DNA of 64,000 nucleotides from Streptomyces sp. B1I3 (GTDB taxonomy: Bacteria > Actinomycetota > Actinomycetes > Streptomycetales > Streptomycetaceae). Each line of letters starts with the position of its first letter. Position 1 is the first letter of the stretch. The position numbers were made by a program, and so were the translations under genes. The DNA is taken from NCBI RefSeq assembly GCF_030816615.1, contig NZ_JAUSYD010000001.1:3224001-3288000 (forward strand), in the 5' to 3' direction. Under the pieces are notes generated by a model that ran no database searches, was not told the DNA's origin, and was given only the letters and a program-made list of their open reading frames with translations. This document shows positions 45,202 through 53,646 of this stretch, piece after piece.

Positions 45202-45510
45202 TTACTTCTCGATGATCGCGAGAACGTCGCGCGCCGAGAGGACGAGGTACTCCTCGCCGTTGTACTTCACCTCGGTACCGCCGTACTTGCTGTACAGAAC
45301 GACATCGCCGGTCTTGACGTCGAGCGGAAGGCGCTCGCCGTTCTCGAAGCGGCCCGGGCCCACGGCCAGGACGACGCCCTCCTGGGGCTTCTCCTTGGCG
45401 GTGTCCGGAATGACCAGGCCGGAAGCCGTGGTCTGCTCGGCGTCGAGCGGCTGGACCACAATGCGGTCCTCGAGCGGCTTGATCGCAACCTTGGAGCTGG
45501 TGGTCGACAC
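45202..45510 (-). CDS. groES: 10-kDa co-chaperonin GroES
   Basis: 102 aa, the normal size. [19 protein letters not shown] is the start of the fold; the mobile loop is [18 protein letters not shown] (split here) and the roof loop region includes [22 protein letters not shown] at 45510 has GGGGGAG upstream. It heads the groES-groEL1 operon and is preceded by two CIRCE operators for HrcA. Confidence 0.97.
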   Translation of the reverse strand: MSTTSSKVAIKPLEDRIVVQPLDAEQTTASGLVIPDTAKEKPQEGVVLAVGPGRFENGERLPLDVKTGDVVLYSKYGGTEVKYNGEEYLVLSARDVLAIIEK

Positions 45511-45613
45511 GATCCGGTCTCCCCCTTCGGAGATCTCACGGGGTTTAACAGTCTGTGGGTGGCGACCAGGTGGATCCGTCGTCGCGGGTGCCGGACCTGC
45601 CCTGTCGCAGTGG

Positions 45614-45644
45614 TGCTGGCACTCTCCAGTGGGGAGTGCCAGCA
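45614..45644. promoter_or_regulatory. CIRCE element 1 (HrcA operator)
   Basis: TGCTGGCACTC (45614-45624), 9-nt spacer, GAGTGCCAGCA (45634-45644): perfect 11-bp arms matching the CIRCE form GCACTC-N9-GAGTGC. It overlaps the expected groES start site. Confidence 0.9.
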
Positions 45645-45647
45645 CTG

Positions 45648-45677
45648 AGACTATGACTGCGATTAGCACTCGGTCAA
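45648..45677 (-). promoter_or_regulatory. groES promoter
   Basis: On the minus strand TTGACC (45677-45672), 18 nt, TAGTCT (45653-45648). The -35 lies within the second CIRCE element and the start site would fall in the first, so HrcA binding at either would block RNA polymerase. Confidence 0.6.
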
Positions 45678-45689
45678 GCGGAGTGCCAA
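45663..45689. promoter_or_regulatory. CIRCE element 2 (HrcA operator)
   Basis: TTAGCACTC (45663-45671), spacer GGTCAAGCG, GAGTGCCAA (45681-45689). This is within two bases of the classical CIRCE consensus. Confidence 0.9.
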
Positions 45690-45777
45690 TTGACCACCCT
45701 CGCGTGGCGTGGCCGGGCGGCTCCACGCCCGCACAACGCCGGAGATCCGCACAGGGTTCCGTACGGCGGACGGCCCG

Positions 45778-46737
45778 TCAGACGTAGTCCTCCAGCCTGG
45801 CCACGGCGTACCCCTTGCCGGTGACCGTCCTCATGACGTTGCGGATCATGTCGGCCATGGATCCGTCCCAGTCGTCAGGGCCCCGGAAGTGGGTGAGGAT
45901 GATGTCGCCGGGATGCAGGTCCCTGTCCCACTCGCGCCACTCCATGCGGTCGGGGAACGCCTCGGCGGCCCACAGGGGCACGGCCTCGATGCCGCAGGAC
46001 TTGGCGACGCGCAGGGTGTCGCCGTTGTAGTTGCCGTACGGCGGCCGGAAGAGAGTGGGCCGCTTCCCCAGGCGCTTCTCGATCCTGTCCTGCGAGCCGC
46101 AGATCTCCCGCCGCTGGTCCTCCTCGGACAGCCCGGGGAGGTAGGGGTGGGTGAGCGTGTGGTTGTTGAGGGTGACCCCGTGGGCCTGCATCTCCTTGAA
46201 GTAGCCGTAGTCGTCGCTCACCTCGTAGTCGCTGAGGAAGGCGCTGTACGGGATGTTCAGCTCCGACATCATCCGCAGCAGCTCGGGGTCCTTCTCGGCG
46301 CCGTCGTCCATCGTCAGGAAGACGATCCGCTCCTTGGTCGGCACGGTGGTGAAGACCGGCGGCAGATCCTCCCCGCCCTCGACCTCGAAGCCCTCGCGGG
46401 TGGCGATGTGCGGCTTCTCGGCAGGCGGCGCGGGCGCGGTGAGCGGGACCTCGGACAGCCCCCACCTCTTCGCGACGGCGACGCGGGCCGCCTGCTGCCG
46501 ATTCAGCAGCTCGGCCTCGGCCCGCGTCTCGGCAGCGGCCGCGGCCGCGGCGGGGCCCGCCTGCGCGGCGGCGGCTCCCGGCTGCCCGGCCGCCGGCTCC
46601 CCCTGGCCGGCGGCCCCTTCGTCCCCACCGTCGGCGCAACCGGAGGCGGCGGCACCGATCAGCAGGGCGACCAGGACCGCACAGGCCGTTCTGTGCGGTT
46701 TGATGACAGGTTTTTCGTTTTGTCGTACTAGTTGCAT
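45778..46737 (-). CDS. Polysaccharide deacetylase family lipoprotein
   Basis: 319 aa. Lipobox AASGC after a hydrophobic stretch (VLVALLIGAAA), so probably an outer-leaflet lipoprotein. An Ala/Gly/Gln-rich linker (about 35-80) leads to a NodB domain: FLTMDDGAEKD (metal Asp), NNHTLTHP (metal His pair), FRPPYGNYNGDT and DIILTHFRGPDDW. All catalytic motifs are present, so it probably removes acetyl groups from a cell-wall or capsular glycan. ATG at 46737 is the first before the signal sequence; the ribosome site is weak. It lies upstream of groES but is probably a separate unit. Confidence 0.88.
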   Translation of the reverse strand: MQLVRQNEKPVIKPHRTACAVLVALLIGAAASGCADGGDEGAAGQGEPAAGQPGAAAAQAGPAAAAAAAETRAEAELLNRQQAARVAVAKRWGLSEVPLTAPAPPAEKPHIATREGFEVEGGEDLPPVFTTVPTKERIVFLTMDDGAEKDPELLRMMSELNIPYSAFLSDYEVSDDYGYFKEMQAHGVTLNNHTLTHPYLPGLSEEDQRREICGSQDRIEKRLGKRPTLFRPPYGNYNGDTLRVAKSCGIEAVPLWAAEAFPDRMEWREWDRDLHPGDIILTHFRGPDDWDGSMADMIRNVMRTVTGKGYAVARLEDYV

Positions 46738-46827
46738 GGCGCCGCATCCTGCCACCGGGGCACCGGCCGCCTCCCACGACACCTCCACCGCACCCGGCGC
46801 GTCCCCCGGCTGGCTCACAATGGAGCC

Positions 46828-48054
46828 GTGAACGCCCTTTCCCCTGCCGATCAGGCCGAGCCCGCCGACCCGCTCGCCGCCTTCGCCGCCCTGCGCACCC
46901 CCGAGGGCACGGCGCTCCTGGACGAGCTGCGCGACCACGACCCCGCCCGGGAGCTGGCCACCGCGACCCGGCTGCGCCGCACCCACCCGGCCGCCCTCGT
47001 GTCAGCGGCGCTCGGTCAGGCGCGGCTGCGGCAGCGCGCGGTCGCGAAGTTCGGGGCGGCCGACGCGTACCGCATGTTCTTCACCCCCGACGGCGTGGAG
47101 CAGGCCACCCGGACCTCCGTCGCCACCTACCGTGCCGAGCGGTTCGCGGGGCTCGGCGGCGTACGGCGCGTCGCCGACCTGTGCTGCGGCATCGGCGGCG
47201 ACGCCATCGCCCTCGCCCGGGCCGGGATCGGTGTCCTCGCCGTGGACCGCGACCCGCTGACCGTCGAGGTCGCCCGCGCCAACGCCCAGGCGCTCGGCCT
47301 CCAGGACCTCGTCGAGGTGCGGTGCGCCGACGTCACGGAGATCGACACCTCCCCGTACGACGCCGTCTTCGTCGACCCGGCCCGGCGCGGCGGACGCGGC
47401 AGGATCTTCGACCCGGAGGCGTACTCACCCCCGCTCTCCTGGGCCACCGCCGCCGCCCTGAAGGCGCCCCGCGCGGCGCTGAAGATCGCCCCAGGCGTGC
47501 CGCACGAGGCGATCGGGCCGCACGCCGAGGCCGAATGGATCTCGGACGGCGGGGACGTGAAGGAGGCGGTGCTCTGGTTCGGCGACGGTTTCCGTCCCGG
47601 AGCCTTCCGGGCCACCCTCCTGCCGTCCCGCGCGACCCTGACCGCCGCCGCCCCGCTCCCCGCGCCGCCCGTCGGACCCGTCGGCCGGTATCTCTACGAG
47701 CCGGACGGCGCCGTCATCCGTGCCCACCTGGTCGCCGACGTCGTCGAGCGGTGCGGGGGCCGGCTGATCGACGAGACGATCGCGTACGTCACGAGTGACG
47801 CCCCCTACGACTCCGGCTACGCGACCGGGTACGAGATCACCGATCAGCTGCCCTTCCACATGAAGAGGCTGAAGGCGCTGCTGCGGGAGCGCGCGGTGGG
47901 CGTGCTGACCGTCAAGAAGCGCGGTTCGGCGGTGGAACCGGAGGAGTTGCGGCGCAGGATGAAGCTCCAGGGGCCGCACTCCGCCACCGTCTTCCTGACG
48001 CGGGTGGCCGGAGCACCGACGATGCTGATCGGGCAGCCGCTGAAACGCCCCTGA
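46828..48054 (+). CDS. Class I SAM-dependent methyltransferase, THUMP-like
   Basis: 408 aa. Helical N-terminus; motif I VADLCCGIGGDAIAL at about 112-126, VDRDPLTVEVARANAQALG and DVTEIDTSPYDAVFVDPARR (the DPAR substrate/catalytic motif). The C-terminal part resembles the THUMP-like domain of an actinobacterial RNA methyltransferase family (GAPTMLIGQPL end). Target RNA is unknown. GTG at 46828 sits 7 nt after CACAAT, a possible -10, so the message may be leaderless. Confidence 0.8.
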   Translation: MNALSPADQAEPADPLAAFAALRTPEGTALLDELRDHDPARELATATRLRRTHPAALVSAALGQARLRQRAVAKFGAADAYRMFFTPDGVEQATRTSVATYRAERFAGLGGVRRVADLCCGIGGDAIALARAGIGVLAVDRDPLTVEVARANAQALGLQDLVEVRCADVTEIDTSPYDAVFVDPARRGGRGRIFDPEAYSPPLSWATAAALKAPRAALKIAPGVPHEAIGPHAEAEWISDGGDVKEAVLWFGDGFRPGAFRATLLPSRATLTAAAPLPAPPVGPVGRYLYEPDGAVIRAHLVADVVERCGGRLIDETIAYVTSDAPYDSGYATGYEITDQLPFHMKRLKALLRERAVGVLTVKKRGSAVEPEELRRRMKLQGPHSATVFLTRVAGAPTMLIGQPLKRP

Positions 48055-48124
48055 GCCCCTGAGCCTGCCGGGGACCCTGAAGCCCCGGCAGGACCGGCCG
48101 CGTACTCAGGTGGTAGCAGGGGGC

Positions 48125-48229
48125 CAGGCGGTTCAGGCGGTTCAGGCGGTTCAGGCGGTCAGGTGGCCAGGTGGTCAGGTGGCCAGGTGGTCAGGTGGTC
48201 AGGTGGTCAGGTGGTCAGGTGGTCAGGTC
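48125..48229. repeat. Short tandem repeats running into the 3' end of the DUF1876 gene
   Basis: CAGGCGGTT is repeated three to four times (9-bp unit), then about ten copies of an AGGTGGTC/AGGTGGCC 8-bp unit. The stop codon of the minus-strand gene at 48223 lies in the last copies. The remaining spacer after the methyltransferase stop (48055-48124) contains a short CCGGCAGG/CCCCGGCAGG hairpin. Confidence 0.9.
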
Positions 48230-48495
48230 AAGGGGTACGAGGTCCGGCCCGAGGCCTCGTCGATCTCGTCGTGCGCCTTGGTGAGCAGCTTCATGGCCAG
48301 TTCGTTGAGTGCGCGGGCGCCTGCGATCTCCTCACCGACCCGCGGCTGTTCCGCGTCGGATGGGTGCCGGCTGGCGTAGCCGTGGGCCCGCACCTCGCTC
48401 CCGTCGCTCAGCCGCACGAGTGCGGCCGCACGGGTGCGGTGGGTGTCCTCCTCGAACTCCAGCTCGATGTGCCATCCGACCGTGGTCTCCATCAT
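48223..48495 (-). CDS. DUF1876 family small protein (dsRBD-like)
   Basis: 90 aa. TTVGWHIELEFEEDTHRTRA, LVRLSDGSEVRAHGYASRHP, PRVGEEIAGARALNELAMKL: the pattern of the actinobacterial DUF1876 family, proposed to have a dsRNA-binding-like fold. Function unknown. ATG at 48495 (first of a tandem ATG ATG) has GGGAGG 8 nt upstream. The stop lies in a minisatellite, so the C-terminus could vary between strains. Confidence 0.85.
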   Translation of the reverse strand: MMETTVGWHIELEFEEDTHRTRAAALVRLSDGSEVRAHGYASRHPSDAEQPRVGEEIAGARALNELAMKLLTKAHDEIDEASGRTSYPLT

Positions 48496-48566
48496 GACGG
48501 TCACCTCCCGGGATTCCTGTTTCCAGGGTGCGCCCGTTCGCCGGGAGGCGCACGGCGCCGGGCGCC

Positions 48567-49034
48567 TCAGGCGTCCCGGACCGCCTGCAGGTCCAGCTTC
48601 CGCATCCCCATCATCGCCTTCATGGCGCGCTCCGCCCTGGCCCGATCGGGGTCGGAGAACACCTCGGTCATGCCGCGCGGGACGATCTGCCAGGACAGCC
48701 CGTACTTGTCCTTGAGCCACCCGCACCGGCTCTCCTCGCCGCCGTCCGCGGTGAGCGCGGCCCACAGCCTGTCGACCTCCGCCTGGTCCTCGCAGTCGAC
48801 GGACAGGGAGATCGCCTCGGTGAAGGAGAACTGCGGGCCGCCGTTGAGGGCGACGTACTCCTGGCCGGCGAGCCGGAACTCCACGGTCATCACCTTGCCC
48901 ACCTCGTCCGGTGACTCCTGGGGATAGCGGGCGACGTCCAGGATGCGGGAGTCGCCTCCGATGACCGAGACGTAGAACTCCGCGGCTTCCTGCGCCTGGC
49001 CGTCGAACCACAGGAAGGTCCTGATCTTCTGCAT
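48567..49034 (-). CDS. VOC family protein (PhnB/3-demethylubiquinone methyltransferase-like fold)
   Basis: 155 aa. FLWFDGQAQEAAEFYVSVIG is the PhnB-like start; then YVALNGGPQFSFTEAISLSV, CGWLKDKYGLSWQIVPRGM and a helical end. These proteins have the glyoxalase/bleomycin-resistance fold but no proven enzyme activity in most cases. GAGGAG precedes ATG 49034. It lies downstream of the ECF42/DGPF pair on the same strand; PhnB-like and DGPF genes are common in such clusters. Confidence 0.85.
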   Translation of the reverse strand: MQKIRTFLWFDGQAQEAAEFYVSVIGGDSRILDVARYPQESPDEVGKVMTVEFRLAGQEYVALNGGPQFSFTEAISLSVDCEDQAEVDRLWAALTADGGEESRCGWLKDKYGLSWQIVPRGMTEVFSDPDRARAERAMKAMMGMRKLDLQAVRDA

Positions 49035-49161
49035 GGTCTCGCTCCTCGCGTGATGTGGTGCTTCCGGTACGGCGGGTCCGACACCGTGCGCCCGGGCCGG
49101 TGCACCCGGGCCTGCGCGTCGGAGGACGCTGTGCAAGGTAGACCGGTCCCGGCCCCGGAAC

Positions 49162-50409
49162 TCATCGGGACACGCGCTGTGCCCGGGCGAGCAGCAGCGC
49201 CCGCTCCCGCGCGTTACGGGTCAGCTCCGCCGCCCGTACGAATTCGGCGCGCGCCTCCTCCTGCCGCCCCAGCCGCTCCAGCAGGTCCCCCCGCACGCTC
49301 GGCAGCAGGTGGTACGCCGTCAGCGCCGGGTTCCCCGCGAGCGCGTCCGTCAGGGCGAGGCCCGCCGCCGGGCCCTCGGCCATGGAGACCGCGACCGCAC
49401 GGTTCAGTTCCACGACCGGTGACGGGGCGGCCTTCGCGAGACTGCCGTACAGCGCGGCGATCGTCGCCCAGTCGGTGTCCTCGTAGCGCCACGCGCGGGC
49501 GTGACAGGCGGCGATGGCGGCCTGCAGGGCGTAGGGACCGGGGGCGCCGCCCGCCGCGTGCGCCCGCTGCAGGGCCGCGAACCCGCGCCGGATCAGCAGC
49601 TGGTCCCAGCGGGAGCGGTTCTGGTCCGCGAGCAGGACCGGCGCGCCGTCCGCCCCCGTCCTGGCCCTGGTCCGCGAGGCCTGGAGCTCCAGCAGGGCGA
49701 CGAGCCCCTGCACCTCGGGCTCACGTTCCATGAGGCCCGCCAGCACCCGGGCCAGGCGCAGCGCGTCCTCGCACAGCGCGGGACGCAGCCAGTCGTCGCC
49801 GGCGGTCGCCGCGTACCCCTCGTTGAAGATCAGGTAGATGACGTCGAGCACGGAGCCGAGGCGGGCGGCGCGCTCGGGGCCCTCCGGCACCTCGAAGGGG
49901 ACGCCCGCCCGGCCCAGGGCCCGCTTGGCGCGGACGATGCGCTGGGCGACGGCCGACTCCGTGGCCAGGAAGGCGCGGGCGATCTCGTCGGTGGTCAGGC
50001 CGCCGAGCAGGCGCAGGGTGAGGGCGACGCGCGCCTCGGTGGAGAGCACGGGGTGGCAGGAGGTGAAGACCAGCCGGAGCAGGTCGTCGTCGATGTCCTC
50101 CGGGTCGGCCGGCTCGGGCGGCGGCACGTCCTCCAGGGCCCGCCCGACCTCCGCCAGCTTGCGGGCGTAGGTCTCCTTGCGGCGTACGAGGTCGATCGCC
50201 CGGTTCTTCGCCGCGGCGGTGAGCCAGGCACCCGGCCGGTCCGGGACGCCGGTCCGCGGCCACTGCTCCAGCGCCGAGACGAGGGCGTCCTGCGCGAGCT
50301 CCTCGGCGATTCCCACGTCCCGTACGACACGCGCCGTCGCGGCGATGATCCTCGCCGACTCGATGCGGTACACGGCTTCGACGGCGCTGCTCGCTTCTGT
50401 CACGGCCAC
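49162..50409 (-). CDS. ECF42-type RNA polymerase sigma factor with SARP/TPR-like C-terminal extension
   Basis: 415 aa, about twice a plain ECF. Region 2: YRIESARIIAATARVVRDVG, AEELAQDALVSALEQWP, WLTAAAKNRAIDLVRR. Region 4: LLGGLTTDEIARAFLATESA, VAQRIVRAKRAL. Then a DUF6596-like helical extension (LIFNEGYAATAGDDW, LNRAVAVSMAEGPAAG, HLLPSVRGDLLERLGRQEEA) that replaces an anti-sigma factor in this group. GTG 50409 fits the frame. It is 70 bp downstream of a DGPF gene, the usual ECF42 partner. Confidence 0.92.
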   Translation of the reverse strand: MAVTEASSAVEAVYRIESARIIAATARVVRDVGIAEELAQDALVSALEQWPRTGVPDRPGAWLTAAAKNRAIDLVRRKETYARKLAEVGRALEDVPPPEPADPEDIDDDLLRLVFTSCHPVLSTEARVALTLRLLGGLTTDEIARAFLATESAVAQRIVRAKRALGRAGVPFEVPEGPERAARLGSVLDVIYLIFNEGYAATAGDDWLRPALCEDALRLARVLAGLMEREPEVQGLVALLELQASRTRARTGADGAPVLLADQNRSRWDQLLIRRGFAALQRAHAAGGAPGPYALQAAIAACHARAWRYEDTDWATIAALYGSLAKAAPSPVVELNRAVAVSMAEGPAAGLALTDALAGNPALTAYHLLPSVRGDLLERLGRQEEARAEFVRAAELTRNARERALLLARAQRVSR

Positions 50410-50479
50410 CCATGAGAGCAGCCGGGGGCGGGTGCGGCAAGGATCCGCCGCCCCGCCCCGTGCGCTGTCGCCGTGCCTG

Positions 50480-50836
50480 TCAGCCTTCGGCGATCTCGCG
50501 GATCTCGGAGGTGACGGTCCAGTACGTCTCGTGGACCGCGAGGAAGCGCTTGGTCCACTCCAGGACCTCGGCCTTGTCCTTGGCCTGGATGAGGGCGTAG
50601 CCGCCGATGACTTCCTTGGTCTCGGTGAACGGCCCGTCGGTGACGGTGAACTCGCCGTCGGACCAGGTGACCCGGGTGCCCTCGGAGGTCGGGGCGAGTC
50701 CGGCCGTGTCGAGCAGGACTCCGGCCTTGGTCATCTCCTCGATGAGTTCGCCCATGCGCTGCATCAGGCCCTCGCTGATGCCTTCGGGCGGCGTGTTGTT
50801 CTCGTCGATCCGGACCATCGTCAGATAGCGCGGCAT
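50480..50836 (-). CDS. DGPF/YCII-related protein, partner of ECF42
   Basis: 118 aa. PRYLTMVRIDENN, TWSDGEFTVTDGPFTETKEVIGG carries the DGPF motif, then GYALIQAKDKAEVLEWTKRF. DGPF proteins adopt a YCII/ferredoxin-like fold and are the main targets and neighbours of ECF42 sigma factors in Streptomyces, including S. venezuelae. GAGGAG lies upstream of ATG 50836. Probably co-transcribed with the sigma gene. Confidence 0.9.
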   Translation of the reverse strand: MPRYLTMVRIDENNTPPEGISEGLMQRMGELIEEMTKAGVLLDTAGLAPTSEGTRVTWSDGEFTVTDGPFTETKEVIGGYALIQAKDKAEVLEWTKRFLAVHETYWTVTSEIREIAEG

Positions 50837-50964
50837 GGTGTCTCCTCAGGTCGGACGGCGGGGCCTTTCCCGCCTCTCACCCCTGCGTCGAACGGGAAGG
50901 GCCCGGATCGACACGTCCGGCAGTATTGTTCCGACGATTTTCCGGCGCGACCACCGGAGCTCTG

Positions 50965-51243
50965 TCAGCCGCCCGCCGGGCCGAGGGATTCGAAGCGCCA
51001 GCGGTGTACGGGACGGGTGATCAGCGAGGCCTCCGGTTCGGGGAGTTCCGGCAGTTCGTCGTCGTATTCCGCCTCCCACCAGGTGAGCACGAGCACCCGG
51101 TCCTGGGGAGCGCGCAGCAGCTCCGCGCGCAGGGGGGACCGGGCCAGTTCGCCCGCCCTGGCCCGGGCCCACTCCAGCACCTCCGCACCGCGGCCCTCCG
51201 CGGCGCGGGCCTCCCACATCAGGGCGACGGTCGTGCCGCTCAT
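50965..51243 (-). CDS. Small hypothetical protein coupled to tsaD
   Basis: 92 aa. [53 protein letters not shown]. The size and pattern resemble small antibiotic-biosynthesis-monooxygenase-like proteins, but this is weak. Its ATG overlaps the tsaD stop by 4 bp, so it is translationally coupled to the t6A operon. No t6A role for such a protein is known to me. Confidence 0.7.
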   Translation of the reverse strand: MSGTTVALMWEARAAEGRGAEVLEWARARAGELARSPLRAELLRAPQDRVLVLTWWEAEYDDELPELPEPEASLITRPVHRWRFESLGPAGG

Positions 51244-52340
51244 GAGTAGAGGTTGTCCTTGCTGATCTCGTGCACGTGGTCGTGGGTGTGGCTGTGCGCG
51301 CCCGGGACGTGCGGCTCGGTGACCGGCAGCGAGGAGTCCGCCGAGAGCTCGAGGTCGGAGGCGGGGCGGTTGCGCGCCACCATCTCCGCGCCCAGCGCGG
51401 CGACCATCGCACCGTTGTCGGTGCAGAGGCCGGGCCGGGGCACGCGCAGCCGGATCCCGGCCCGTTCGCACCGCTCTTCGGCCAGCGCCCGCAGCCGCGA
51501 GTTCGCCGCGACGCCGCCGCCGATCATCAGGTGCCCGACGCCCTCGTCCTTGCAGGCGCGGACGGCCTTGCGGGTCAGCACGTCGACCACCGCCTCCTGG
51601 AAGGACGCGGCGACGTCCCGCACGGGCACGTCCTCGCCGGCCGCCCGCTTCGCCTCGATCCAGCGCGCCACGGAGGTCTTGAGGCCGGAGAACGAGAAGT
51701 CGTACGCGGGGTCGCGTGGGCCGCTGAGGCCGCGCGGGAACGCGATCGCCTTCGGGTCGCCCTCCTTGGCCAGCCGGTCGATGACCGGGCCGCCGGGGAA
51801 GCCGAGGTGCAGCACGCGGGCGATCTTGTCGAACGCCTCACCCGCCGCGTCGTCGATGGTCGCGCCGAGCGGCCGCACGTCACTGGTGATGTCGGGGGCC
51901 AGGAGGAGCGAGGAGTGCCCGCCGCTGACCAGCAGGGCCATGGTCGGCTCGGGGAGCGGGCCGTGTTCCAGCTGGTCGACGCAGATGTGCGAGGCGAGGT
52001 GGTTCACCCCGTACAGCGGCTTGTTCAGCGCGTACGCGTACGCCTTGGCGGCCGAGACGCCGACGAGCAGCGCGCCGGCGAGCCCCGGGCCCGCCGTGAC
52101 CGCGATGCCGTCGAGGTCGCGGGCGCCGACCCCGGCCTCCTTCAGGGCGCGCTCGATGGTGGGGACCATCGCCTCCAGGTGCGCGCGGGAGGCGATCTCC
52201 GGGACCACACCGCCGAAGCGGGCGTGGGTGTCGACGCTGGAGGCGACGGCGTCGGCGAGCAGCGTCGTCCCGCGCACGATGCCGACGCCGGTCTCGTCGC
52301 AGGAGGTTTCGATACCGAGTACGAGCGGTTCGTCAGCCAT
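51240..52340 (-). CDS. tsaD: tRNA N6-adenosine threonylcarbamoyltransferase TsaD
   Basis: 366 aa. Transfers the threonylcarbamoyl group onto A37 of ANN-decoding tRNAs. [19 protein letters not shown] start; metal-binding His pair in [47 protein letters not shown] and [11 protein letters not shown] are all typical. A His-rich C-terminal tail ([10 protein letters not shown]) is present. It is last in the tsaB-rimI-tsaD operon, overlapping rimI by one base (TGATG). Confidence 0.97.
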   Translation of the reverse strand: MADEPLVLGIETSCDETGVGIVRGTTLLADAVASSVDTHARFGGVVPEIASRAHLEAMVPTIERALKEAGVGARDLDGIAVTAGPGLAGALLVGVSAAKAYAYALNKPLYGVNHLASHICVDQLEHGPLPEPTMALLVSGGHSSLLLAPDITSDVRPLGATIDDAAGEAFDKIARVLHLGFPGGPVIDRLAKEGDPKAIAFPRGLSGPRDPAYDFSFSGLKTSVARWIEAKRAAGEDVPVRDVAASFQEAVVDVLTRKAVRACKDEGVGHLMIGGGVAANSRLRALAEERCERAGIRLRVPRPGLCTDNGAMVAALGAEMVARNRPASDLELSADSSLPVTEPHVPGAHSHTHDHVHEISKDNLYS

Positions 52341-52831
52341 CAGTCAGTCTCTGTTCCTTGTACGGTCAGGCGCATGACGAGTGCGTCGATGTTCCCCGGC
52401 TGGTAGTAGCCCCGGCGGAAGCCGATGGGCTCGAAGCCGAAGCGTTCGTACAGCTTCTGCGCGCGGGTGTTGTCGACACGGACCTCCAGGAGCACCGCGG
52501 TGCACTCGAGGGCCGTGGCATGTCTGAGCAGGTCGGTCAGGAGTTCGGAGCCGAGTCCGCCGCCCCACTGGCCCCGGCTGACGCCGATCGTCTGGACGTC
52601 GGCGAGGTCGCCGGCCGAGGCGAGGCCCGCGTAACCGACGATCCGGCCGCTGGAGGGGTCCTCGGCGACGACGTAACGGTGGGTCGCCTGCGGGCCGCGG
52701 GCCCGCGCGAGTTCCGACCAGAACATGCCGGCGGACCAGGCGTCCTCGGGGAACAGCTCGTGTTCGAGCTCCAGCACCGGGTCGATGTCCCACCAGCGCA
52801 TCTCGCGGAGCACAGGGGTCGCGGTCGTCAC
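52340..52831 (-). CDS. rimI: Ribosomal protein S18 N-alanine acetyltransferase RimI
   Basis: 163 aa GNAT enzyme. [39 protein letters not shown] (acetyl-CoA loop), [20 protein letters not shown] and [17 protein letters not shown] are RimI signatures. The conserved position between tsaB and tsaD supports the call. GTG at 52831 overlaps the tsaB stop by 4 bp. Confidence 0.93.
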   Translation of the reverse strand: MTTATPVLREMRWWDIDPVLELEHELFPEDAWSAGMFWSELARARGPQATHRYVVAEDPSSGRIVGYAGLASAGDLADVQTIGVSRGQWGGGLGSELLTDLLRHATALECTAVLLEVRVDNTRAQKLYERFGFEPIGFRRGYYQPGNIDALVMRLTVQGTETD

Positions 52832-53490
52832 CGGGGGGTGACCACCTTGTAGTTCTTCGGCACCTGGGCGTCGGGCCTGCGGAGGTAGAGCGGCTGCGGC
52901 GGCAGCAGATCGGCCCCCGCGGCGAGGCGCTCGGCGGCGAGGGCGGCGAGGGCGCCGGCGCGCACGTGCTCCGGGCCCCGGGCGTCCGGGAAGGCGTCGG
53001 GGTAGAGCAGGGCGCCCGCACCGACGACCGGCAGGCCGGCGAGCTGCCCGGCGATGTCGGCGGGCCGGTCCACGCCGGGCTCCCCGGTGCGGGTCCGGGC
53101 GTCCTCGTACCGGGCCCAGTAGACCTCCTTGCGGCGCGCGTCCGTGGCGACGGCGAACGGGCCTTCGAGGCCGTCCAGGCCGGCCGCGTACGCGAGGCCG
53201 TCGAGCGTGCACAGCCCGTGCACGGGGACGGAGAGGACGGAGCCGAAGGTCGCCGCGGTGACCAGGCCGACGCGCAGCCCCGTGTAGGGGCCGGGGCCGA
53301 CCCCCACGACGACGTCCGTCACGGCGTCGAGCTTCAGTCCGGCCTCGGAGAGGACCCGGTCGACGGCGGGCAGCAGCAGTTCCCCGTGCCTTCGGGCGTC
53401 GACCTGGCCGGTCTCGGCGACGACGGAGGTCCCGTCGTGAAGGGCGACGGTGACGGCGGGGGTGGCGGTATCCACGGCGAGCAGGAGCAC
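52828..53490 (-). CDS. tsaB: t6A biosynthesis protein TsaB
   Basis: 220 aa. LLLAVDTATPAVTVALHDG, VVVGVGPGPYTGLRVGLVTA and LCTLDGLAYAAG are the TsaB core; the catalytic-type HExxH is absent as expected since TsaB is a scaffold for TsaD and TsaE. GTG at 53490. First gene of tsaB-rimI-tsaD; the intergenic region to the divergent membrane-anchored protein holds a palindrome. Confidence 0.94.
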   Translation of the reverse strand: MLLLAVDTATPAVTVALHDGTSVVAETGQVDARRHGELLLPAVDRVLSEAGLKLDAVTDVVVGVGPGPYTGLRVGLVTAATFGSVLSVPVHGLCTLDGLAYAAGLDGLEGPFAVATDARRKEVYWARYEDARTRTGEPGVDRPADIAGQLAGLPVVGAGALLYPDAFPDARGPEHVRAGALAALAAERLAAGADLLPPQPLYLRRPDAQVPKNYKVVTPR

Positions 53491-53578
53491 ACAAACAGCC
53501 TACGGCTCCGCCGACTCGGGTACGCCCGCCCCGTACGTCGTCCCGGTCCGCCCTTCCGCTGCTGGTACCGTCGCCCGG

Positions 53579-53612
53579 GTACACGCGTGTACGACGTAAA
53601 TGCTTGTACGAC
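53579..53612. promoter_or_regulatory. Palindrome and direct repeat in the tsaB divergent spacer
   Basis: GTACACGCGTGTAC (53579-53592) is a perfect 14-bp palindrome. TGTACGAC occurs at 53588-53595 and again at 53605-53612. It lies between tsaB and the divergent 53647 gene. Confidence 0.45.
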
Positions 53613-53646
53613 ATTCGACGGACGGCATGCGAAAGGGGAGCGTACG

